From Cordia subcordata (lineage: Eukaryota; Streptophyta; Magnoliopsida; Boraginales; Cordiaceae): a DNA stretch of 64,000 bases. Position 1 is the first letter of the stretch; the number at the start of each line of letters is the position of its first letter. The stretch is from positions 186,001 to 250,000 of the forward strand of contig JAPTOF010000025.1 of the NCBI GenBank assembly GCA_028554755.1. Reading direction: 5' to 3'. A program made the position numbers and the translations under genes. The notes beneath the pieces are model-generated. The model saw nothing but the letters and a program-made list of their open reading frames with translations, was not told the DNA's origin and ran no database searches. Shown piece by piece: positions 56,753 through 64,000 of this stretch.

Positions 56753-59700
56753 TCAAAAGAGGATTTCCTCCATCCTCCATAATTTACAAATTTTCCTATT
56801 CATACTAGAAGGAGTGAAATGTTTTCCAACAATGCATTTTAGTCTAACATGATTAAAGATGGATGAGAAGATTTGCTCCTCCGTTCTGAAGCTCTTGTGA
56901 AATTCACGATGATTCCTTTCAATCCAAATAAAGTAGATTGCTGCCTCCAATAAGTTCTTCAAGATAGTAGCTTTGAGATTTTTCTCGAGTGCATAAGGTG
57001 TAATAAAAGCAATAATGTCTCCCCAATCGGTCAAAGCATCTTGGATCAAAGTAAGATGAAGTCCTTTCCTCCAAATCCTTCTAGTGAAACTACAATTAAA
57101 GAAAAGATGGTCTCTAGTTTCACACCCAAAGTTGCAAAAAATGCAAGTTGGATTCAGCTCCCTTCCCCAAGTTAGCAATCTGAATTTAGTGGAAGGCCGA
57201 TCATGAATAGTAAGCCAAGTAAAAAATGCATGTCTTGGTGTATGCCCTTTGAACCAAACAATACAGTGCCAATCAACCTTATTCTTCTTCCTTCTGATTT
57301 CCTCCCAAGTGTGCGAGAATTTGAAGTCACCATTTGGAGAAAGATCCCAAGTAATAACATCCAAATTTTCTTCCACAAGATTGGTGCTAGGTGGATCAAA
57401 ATGCAAGAGATGAATAGGCCAAATCCAATTACCAAAAGTGTAAATGTCACAAACCTTAGCATAGTATGGTGGATTGTTGAGAGTGCCGCTCCAAAAGTTG
57501 CTAAGAATACCATGAGTGTGCCATTTGTCATGCCAAAAGTGCGTGTGCTTTCCATTGCCGAGGACATGTGAGATGTGGGCTCTTGCAAAATTTCAAAATT
57601 TGAGGAGATTTTTGAGAACCCAACTATCATCCTTAGATGTGGTAAGTGTCCAAATCGATTTGTCTTTGATGTCGTTACTTTGCATCCAATTGCTCCAAAG
57701 AGAATCCCTATAAGTATACATTCTCCAAAAGGATTTTAGAAGAAAAGTGTTGTTTATGTCTTCAATCTTCCGAATACCAAGTCCACCTTCATCAAGAGGG
57801 ACACAAATGTCTTTCCAAGCAATCTTTGCCCCAGTATCCTTCCAAAGGAAAGCACAAAATTTGGATTCAATTATTTGAATGATACATTTGGGAATAAGTA
57901 ATGCACCAGCCCAAAAGGAACAAATTTGAAAAAGTGTGGATTTGATAAGGGTTAATCTACCCATGTAAGAGAGCCAAAGATTGGTCTAGCTTTCAAGCCT
58001 TTTATTGATTTTCTCCAAAAGAGGTAAACAATTGGCCCTTCGAAGCTTCTTTGACACAAGAGGAACTCCCAAATATCTTATAGGAAGATTGCCTTCTTTA
58101 AAGTTCATTTTGCAAAGTATGGTCAGCCTTGTTTCATGAGGGACACCACCAAAGAAAATATTACTCTTGGAAGGATTTACTTTAAGACCCGAGAGAAAGT
58201 AAAAATGTTCCAAGACATCCACGATGCATTCAAGTGAATTAATATTTCCTTTGCAAAAGATAAATAGGTCATTAGCAACACAAAGATGGTTCAACCTCAA
58301 CTTTGCACATTTTGGATGAAACCCAAACTTTTGATCTTGTTCCAACTTGTTGAGCATGCATGATAACACTTCCATGCAAATAACAAAAATGTATGGTGAG
58401 CCATCTACAAAAATGTATGGTGAGCATGCATAATAACACTTCCATGCAAATATACAAAAATGTATATTTTGGGGCAGCCATCTACCACATTTGGATTGAA
58501 AGGAATCAACGCATCTTCAAAAATCAAGCAAGAACCGAGGAGTCCATCTTTGATACTCTCTTTAATGATGTTAGAGTAAAACTCTCAAGTGGTGGCAAAA
58601 TTCAATCTTCTCCATTGAACAAAACATTATGTAAAATGTGGAGACTTGAAGATATCATTGTTTAGGTTGTCTTTTTTTCCTTCATAATTTTTGTACATGT
58701 ACATTTTTTCTTGAAGTAATCCAAATTCCTTACTTACTCCGCAAAAAAAAAAAACAAAAATGCATGGTGAGAGAGGATCCCCTTGCCTTATTCCATTTGC
58801 CCCTTTGAAAAACCTCTCTAAACTTCCATTGATTGCAACAGAGAAACTTGTTGATGTAATACAAGACATGATCCATTTCACAAAGAAATTTGGGAAGCCA
58901 AACGCATGTAGAGTGCATTCAATAAATTTCCAATTGAGTGAGTCAAAAGCCTTCATGATATCAACTTTGAGTGCACATCTAGGAGAAATATGAGTTCTAG
59001 TATAGCCTGTAAGGATATCATGTGCAACAAGAATATTCTCATTGATAAGCCTCCCTTTAACAAAAGCCGATTGATTCCAAGAGATGATAGAAGGTAAACA
59101 CTCTTTGAGCCTATTTGCAAGAATCTTGGATATGCATTTATAAATGGTGTTGCAGCAAGAAATTGGTCTAAAGTCTTTTACCCAAGATGGGTTTTGGACT
59201 TTGGGAACAAGGGCAATATAAGTAAGCATTTACCTCTTGGAGCAGCTTTGAAGAGTAGAAAAAAGACTTTATTGCTTTGTGCACATCTTCTCCAACAACC
59301 TCTCAAGCCATCTTGTAGAAGTGTGAAGTGTAGCCATCCGGCCCCGGGATCTTGTTTGGATTTATGGAGAAAAGAGTTGTTTTGATTTCCTCTAAGGTGA
59401 TAGGGGCAGTAAGCTTTGCCAAGCAACTTTCCTCAATGGTTTTTTCAATAATGCCTTTGATGATCTCCACACTAGCAGTTGAATGTGAGGGAGTGCCAAA
59501 GAGATTTTTGAAGTAGGAGATAAATTCAGCTTTTATCTCTTCCTTTGAAGTGACGAGATTCCCTTCATTGTCATTGATGGCAAAGATGGAGTTGATGTTT
59601 TTCCTTTCACGGATCTTATTGTGGAAGAACTTTGTATTAGAATCTCCATCTTTAATCTAATTTACTCGAGCCTTTTGGTGGAGCATCTTTTTGTAGGTGT

Positions 59701-60279
59701 CTTCAAGCTCTTCAATATTCCTCATAATCTCCTTTTCTTTGTTAAGTGCCTCTTCATTAAGATACCCATTCAGCATAGCGAGTTGGACTTCCGAAAGAGT
59801 TCTCTAGAGATCCTCAACTTGACTTGGAATGCAAGAGAAATATTTCTTATCAAAATCCTTGAGCACTCTTTTGAGAGCTTTTTGTATTTGAAAAAGAATG
59901 AACATTGGTGTGCCAAAAACGCGTGCACTCCAATGTTTTTCCACCTCATGCAAGAAAACAGAATAAGTTGTCCAAGCATTGTAGAACTTGAATGGCTTTG
60001 GTGAAGAAGGCTTGATGATGCAAGTATGAACCACAAGAGGGCAATGGTCCGAAATACCTGGGTTATCAATTAAGAGAGAAGAGTGATCCAAGTGGTCCAT
60101 CCAAAAGCTGTTAACCAAGGCTCTATCTAGCTTACTTGCAATAAGATTGCCTTTGGAGCTTCGGTTAGTCCAAGTAAAATGAGGGCCGATAGTCTTAATT
60201 TCAAAAAGTCTAGCTTGAGAAATGCAATTCTTGAAATCCAAAGCACTTGGTGCAATAGTGGTAGAGGAAGTTGACTTAT
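56753..60279 (-). pseudogene. Family E ORF2: endonuclease C-part, RT, zf-RVT
   Basis: Endonuclease C-terminal part 60279-59804 (FTWTNRSSKGNLIASKLDRA, ISDHCPLVVH, FKFYNAWTTY). Linker, damaged (59800-59230). RT 59229-57990 split by the nested piece (FRPISCCNTIYKCISKILAN, SWNQSAFVKGR, KVDIMKAFDSLNWKF, GIRQGDPLSP, then HLCVANDLFIF in place of FADD, RYLGVPLVSKKL). Thumb 57964-57593. zf-RVT 57406-56753 (FKFSHTWEEIRRKKNKVDW, CIFCNFGCETRDHLFFNC, IWIERNHREFHK), stop after LWRMEEILF. The YADD/FADD position reads VAND, so the RT is inactive apart from its frameshifts. Confidence 0.87.
58401..58753 (+). mobile_element. Short family D 3' fragment with templated 5' filler
   Basis: The LINE part (about 58472-58753) encodes the last 60 or so ORF2 codons (HIWIERNQRIFKNQARTEES, RLEDIIV), an 85-bp 3' UTR and CCTTACTTACTCCGC-A(12). 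TSD ACAAAAATGTATGGTGAG (58383-58400) against ACAAAAATGCATGGTGAG (about 58754-58771), one mismatch. Between TSD and LINE lie about 71 bp of filler made of copies of the flank: the TSD sequence again, then CATGCATAATAACACTTCC as found at 58355-58373. Confidence 0.85.
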
Positions 60280-61360
60280 TACTCTTGCATCCCACATCAA
60301 ATTGGTCACCACAAGGATAACCTCAGATTGGTGCAAGTTGACATTCTCAATGGGTTTGTTAATGAGTAGAACATTAACCAGGAAAGGAGATCATGTTGAA
60401 GATTGAAGAACCTGAGAGCATTCATAAACACATGCCCCACCAAAAATCTAGACTCCAATGGATTAAGCATGATGACACAAATTCAAGCTTCTTTCACAAT
60501 GTTATAAAAGGAAGGAGAAGCAAGAGCACTATTAATGCTATTATGAATGATGATGGCACTCTCCTTACCTCTTGTAAGGATATCAAGGCTGAATTCATTT
60601 CCTACTTCAAGCATCTCCTTGGTACTCCAAAGTCTACACATGCCAATGTGAACACCATTAAAGGTATTCCTGGGAAAACTATTGGGGAGGATCTCTCGGC
60701 CAACCTTGCTGCTCCTATCACCTTGGAGGAGATCAAGAACACTCTCTTCTCCAATAATCCCAGCAAAAGTCCGGGCCCGGGTGGATTTACCTCACATTTC
60801 TATATGAATGCTTGGAATATTGTGGGTGGTGATGTTCTCAATGCTATTAGCTCCTTTTTCACACCTCCAAGAAGCTCCTTAAAGAGGTAAATACAGCATA
60901 CATTGCTCTTGTACCTAAAGTCCATGACCCCACAAAGGTTAAAGACTTTAGGCCCATTTCTTGTTGCAATACCATTTACAAATGTATTTCCAAGATCCTT
61001 GCAAATAGAATTAAAGCTTGCCGACCTTCTATTATTTCCTGGAATCAGTCTGCTTTTATTGAAGGAAGGCTCATCAACGAGAACATTCTTGTTGCTCATG
61101 ACATATTTAGAGGCTATTCTAGAGCCCATATCTCTCCAAGATGTGCTTTGAAAGTTGACATCATGAAAGCTTTTGACTCTCTTAGTTGGGATTTCATTGA
61201 AACTACTTTTCATGCTTTTGGTTTTCCAAGCACCTTTATTGGATGGATTATGGCATGTATTACCACTCCTAGTTTCTCCATCTCCGTTAATGGAAGTCTT
61301 GAAGGATTTTGCAAAGGGGCAAATGGAATTAGGCAAGGTGATCCTCTCTCCCCCTGTATC
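60280..61360 (+). pseudogene. Array unit 6: linker and RT, first part
   Basis: Resumes in the linker after the family E join. Shared TAG near 60368. Open 60393-60890 (NNPSKSPGPGGFTSHFYM) to the five-T frameshift. RT continues 61148-61360 (KVDIMKAFDSLSWDF, GIRQGDPLSPC) and is cut at CCCTGTATC by the next insertion. Confidence 0.85.
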
Positions 61361-61898
61361 TTTTTTTTTTTTTTTGCTGAGTAAGTAAGATTTCATAAAA
61401 GAAACGTTCAAGTACAAGAATCAGAAAAAGGAATAGAGAAACCTAACCAAGTATCTCATCTAATTTCCACAATTTACATAAGGCAATATTCAACGCATTT
61501 GAAGGAAATTTCCTACCAAAGATAATACGAGTTCTAACTTCATTGAAGATAGTACTTGTGATTTGATCCTCCGTTTTTGCTTCTTGCTTGAAAATACGCT
61601 GGTTTCTTTCAACCTAAATGTGGTAAACGGATGCTCCAAGAAGATGCTTAAGGATAGTAGCTTTCAAGTTATTTTCAAGAGCAAAAGGTGTGAGATAGGC
61701 ACAAATTTCATCCCAACAAATCAACTTCTCTGGAACAAGGGAGATTGCAAGACCATGTCTCCAAATTCTGCGTGTGAAGCTACATTCGAAAAAAAGATGA
61801 TCTCTTGTTTCACAACCCATGCAACAAAAGATACAAAGTAGGTTTGCAATCAGTCCCCAACTTAATAATTTTTGAAGAGTTGAAAGCCCATCATGAAA
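61361..61898 (-). mobile_element. Family B 3' fragment, minus strand
   Basis: Poly(A) is seen as the T-run 61361-61375, 3' end CTTACTTACTCAGC. It encodes the zf-RVT end leftward from FHDxLSTL (61820-61614: MGCETRDHLFFECSFTRRIW, CAYLTPFALENNLKATILKH) to the stop after KLDEILG near 61460. No TSD: a few target bases (about GTTA) are lost, and a short GTTCTTTC filler is present at the 5' join. Fifth family B piece and the only one inverted relative to the others. Confidence 0.85.
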
Positions 61899-61904
61899 GT
61901 TCTT

Positions 61905-62423
61905 TCATATGGAAGTTCTTTCATCCATGCTTAACAAGCTTGAGCATAACCCAAGTTTTGGGTACCATCCCAAATGTGCAAAACTGAAGCTAAATCACAT
62001 TTGCTTTGCGGATGACCTTTTCATCTTTTGTAGGGGAAACTTGGAGTCCATAAATCGCATTTTGGAAATTTTGAAGGAGTACCACTGGTTCTCGGGACTC
62101 AAGGTAAACAGCAACAAAAGTGATGCATTCTTTGGGGGTGTTTCACAAAATGTTAAGCAACTCATCCTTGGAAAACTTGACTTTCAAGAAGGTCAATTGC
62201 CTATAAGGTACTTAGGTGTGCCTTTGGTCACCCGCAAACTTCGAAAAGGAGATTGTGGACCTCTCTTGGAAAAAAATTAATGGGAGAATTGAGCAATGGA
62301 CAACTAAATGGCTTTCTTATGCGGGAAGACTTCTCCTCATCAAATCCACTCTTCGACAAATTTGTGCATATTGGGCTAGAAACTTACTCATACCTAAATG
62401 CATCATCAAGGAAATTGAATCAA
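61905..62423 (+). pseudogene. Array unit 6: RT end and start of thumb
   Basis: MEVLSSMLNKLEHNPSFGYH, HICFADDLFIFC, GGVSQNVKQLILGKLDFQEG and RYLGVPLVTRKL in frame 61909-62280 to the shared LLEKN stop, then the thumb (INGRIEQW, ICAYWARNLLIPK) in the other frame until it is cut by family F at GAATCAA. Confidence 0.86.
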
Positions 62424-62588
62424 CTCTAGAGCCGAAATGCTCTCCCTTCTCTCTACACACATCGCACTCGGCCACCATTGCACAACCATCCCTAACGCAT
62501 CTCTCCTCTTCCCCTCTCTTTCTTTTACTTTCCTACTTCATTACTAAACTATACAAATCAGTTTGGTTTCGTTCTTGCACTCGTTGTT
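62424..62588 (+). promoter_or_regulatory. Family F 5' UTR
   Basis: 165 bp, pyrimidine-rich (CTCTCCCTTCTCTCTACAC, CTCCTCTTCCCCTCTC), between the insertion point and the ORF1 ATG at 62589. Promoter role inferred from LINE biology and from recurrence of the leader block. Confidence 0.42.
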
Positions 62589-64000
62589 ATGGCCAACAAC
62601 AAGAAGAAAAAGTCTTCCCCTCCAAGATCTAGTGCAAGACTCAATGCACAAAAGGTTCCAAAATCTACTCCACCAAAGCTAAATTCAAAAAAGAAGAATT
62701 TTGAGCATGGGGGGTTGAACCAGCCTCTTCGCCCACTTTGAGTGAAGGTGCTTCTTCAACCTCTTTGGAGTTTAAGGAAGTTTATGATGCCATTAACTCC
62801 GGGAAGACTTTTGGCGACTTGGAGAAGGAGCAAAACAAGACAAAAGCTACCATTGTTCAAAGCCTTATTCTTGAAGCAAATACTAATGCAGCCATGGAAG
62901 AAGCTAAAAGCTTGAAGATGCCATCGGGTGAAGGAGAAGGAGATTTTAAGGAGCTTATATCTAACGAGCAATGCTTTTGTCCTACGGGTAAAGAAAGCTG
63001 TAACCAAGAGACATCGCATCCATCTTTACCACTTGAATATTGCATGATGGACAAAGAGGGTGCTTGTACTTTTGCTAAAAAGATGCCACAAAACTCCACT
63101 CAAGAGCTAACAACTCACCAACCACTTCCCAAGAATGTTCAAGACACAAAACTTCAAATGCATTTTGATTTCCCTCCTCTGCCGGCCACTCATAAAATTC
63201 AAAGAGAAGGTCAAATGCAAAATAAGTCAAAGGATGACATGGACTCCACTTCACAACCTATTTATACCTCAGCAAAACCCACTCAAGAAGCTTCACACGG
63301 CTCCAAGAAGCTTGAAGGCAGCAAACAAAATGCATGGAACAAAAGGCCTCTCTTAAGGTATGAACCTTCTTCAAGTACCCCACTTTTGATTGGAAGCAAG
63401 ATTTTGGTGAATTCCTGGAAACAAATCTTTATTTGAAAGATGAATTTCAAGTTTTAACTAATGAAGGAATTAGAGAGGTTGTTGATCCACCACAAGATTT
63501 GTATGATGAAGGAGAAAGCTTTTGGTCTCATTGCCTTATTGGACAATTTCTTGGTGCTCCACCGCCACTTTATCTCATTAAAAACATGATCTATAATGCT
63601 TGGTGGAAATTTGAAAGAGTTGATCTATATCCAAAAGGAAAAGGTCTATTTATGTTCAAATTTGAGAAAGAAGAATATTGTCAAAAAGTGCTTCAACAAC
63701 TTTGGCATGTTAGTAATAGACCATTGCTTTTGAGAAAATGGCAGCCACAACTTGAATTCATTAACTTCTCTTGTAACAAAGTTCCAATATGGGTGAAAAT
63801 GAAAGATGTTCCTCTTTGCTTGTGGTCAAAAAGAGGGTTCAGCTACCTTGCTTCATTCATTGGAAAACCACTACAAATTGATGCTCTTACGGAATCAAGG
63901 AGGAATCTTGAATTCGCAAGAGTGTGCATTGAAGTCAACCTTGAAGAGAATTTACCAAACGAAATCTACCCAAAGCTTAGAGATGGATCAAGAGCACGGG
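62589..64000 (+). pseudogene. Family F ORF1: DUF4283, continues past the window
   Basis: Starts MANNKKKKSSPPRSSARLNA; one extra base near 62710 shifts the frame (stop at 62739-62741). Open 62738-63436 (SEGASSTSLEFKEVYDAINS, TIVQSL, FDFPPLPATHK, NKRPLLRYEPSSSTP), then another shift near 63395. DUF4283 is open from about 63400 to the end of the window (VVDPPQDLYDEGESFWSHC, LIGQFLGAPPPLYLI, KGKGLFMFKFEKEEYCQKVL, VKMKDVPLCLWSKRGFSYLA, DALTESRRNLEFARVCIEV). The zinc knuckle would lie just beyond 64000. Confidence 0.83.

Larger units (their letters stand above)
56681..60279 (-). mobile_element. Family E LINE, 5'-truncated, with a nested fragment
   Basis: Poly(A) is seen as the T-run 56681-56691, 3' end CTTACTTGTCTCGC. 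It extends leftward from the middle of the endonuclease (60279). There is no TSD: about 70 bp of the array unit are missing, and the 5' join shares GACTTAT (60273-60279) with the target. A short family D piece is nested at 58401-58753. Only copy of this family here. Confidence 0.85.
49282..62423 (+). repeat. Array unit 6 with three insertions, cut by family F
   Basis: Pieces: 49282-49752, 55694-56680, 60280-61360 and 61905-62423. It lacks about 70 bp at the family E insertion and a few bases at the family B fragment. Its RT stops at GAATCAA, about 150 bp before the expected next junction, where family F begins. Whether the array continues to the right is not visible. Confidence 0.85.
62424..64000 (+). 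mobile_element. Family F LINE, 5' part, runs off the window
   Basis: Starts with a leader that contains ATGCTCTCCCTTCTCTCTAC, the same 5' block as in families C and B and in H1 and H3, followed by ORF1. The right side lies outside the window, so length, TSD and presence of ORF2 are unknown. It interrupts the thumb of array unit 6. Its ORF1 is the closest relative of the ORF1 part of the array units among the families seen here. Confidence 0.83.

Noticed and set aside
1239..62423. The 3.3-kb periodicity as a CRISPR array or rDNA repeat
   Set aside because: Units are far too long for CRISPR, have no short repeat-spacer pattern, and contain no rRNA sequence.

Overview
The window is nuclear DNA of a flowering plant, probably a eudicot, although the species cannot be told. 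Everything I can interpret is plant L1-type LINE (non-LTR retrotransposon) sequence. ORF1 relics carry a DUF4283-type RNA-binding domain and a CX2CX4HX4C zinc knuckle. ORF2 relics carry an apurinic-type (EEP) endonuclease, a reverse transcriptase (RT; motifs KVDIMKAFD, GIRQGDP, FADD) and a zf-RVT zinc-binding tail. I found no host gene, tRNA, rRNA, LTR element, DNA transposon or CRISPR. All ORF2 copies and nearly all ORF1 copies are broken by stops or frameshifts.

The backbone is a head-to-tail tandem array on the + strand (1239-62423). Its unit is about 3.3 kb and is a circularly permuted piece of one LINE (family A). In each unit the RT thumb is joined to the second half of ORF1, which is followed by the ORF1/ORF2 boundary, the endonuclease, the RT and the next junction. 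Junctions lie at about 2067, 10042, 20889, 38126, 44194 and 49281. After removing later insertions the spacing is 3304-3305 bp for units 4 and 5 and close to that for the others. Units share stops and frameshifts, so the array grew by DNA-level amplification of an already dead segment, not by repeated retrotransposition.

At least sixteen LINE-derived insertions sit in this array, several nested. Names used here: family B on + (full-length 49753-55677; interrupted 21695-31254; 3' fragments 11849-12642 on + and 61361-61898 on -); family C on - (full-length 10502-17228; truncated 45953-47718); family D (1-1238, 2566-6305 and 23636-27867 on -; a small + fragment near 58401-58753; a 13-bp stub at 1604-1616); family E on - (56681-60279); family F on + (62424 to the window end); and an unassigned + 3' fragment (2358-2565 plus 6306-7118). 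Three further elements, H1 and H2 (33186-37544, nested, -) and H3 (39707-42453, +), carry only an ORF1 followed directly by a 3' UTR and poly(A). They resemble the half-LINEs (HAL1) of mammals and look non-autonomous.

Nearly all poly(A)-bearing elements end in a variant of CTTACTTnnnCCGC-A(n), including the ORF1-only ones, which suggests one shared retrotransposition machinery. Target-site duplications (TSDs) of 14-18 bp frame nine insertions and fix their limits. Three joins lack a poly(A) end or a TSD and look like repair or recombination products. The region therefore reads as a LINE-derived satellite that served as a landing pad for more LINEs, as in heterochromatin.
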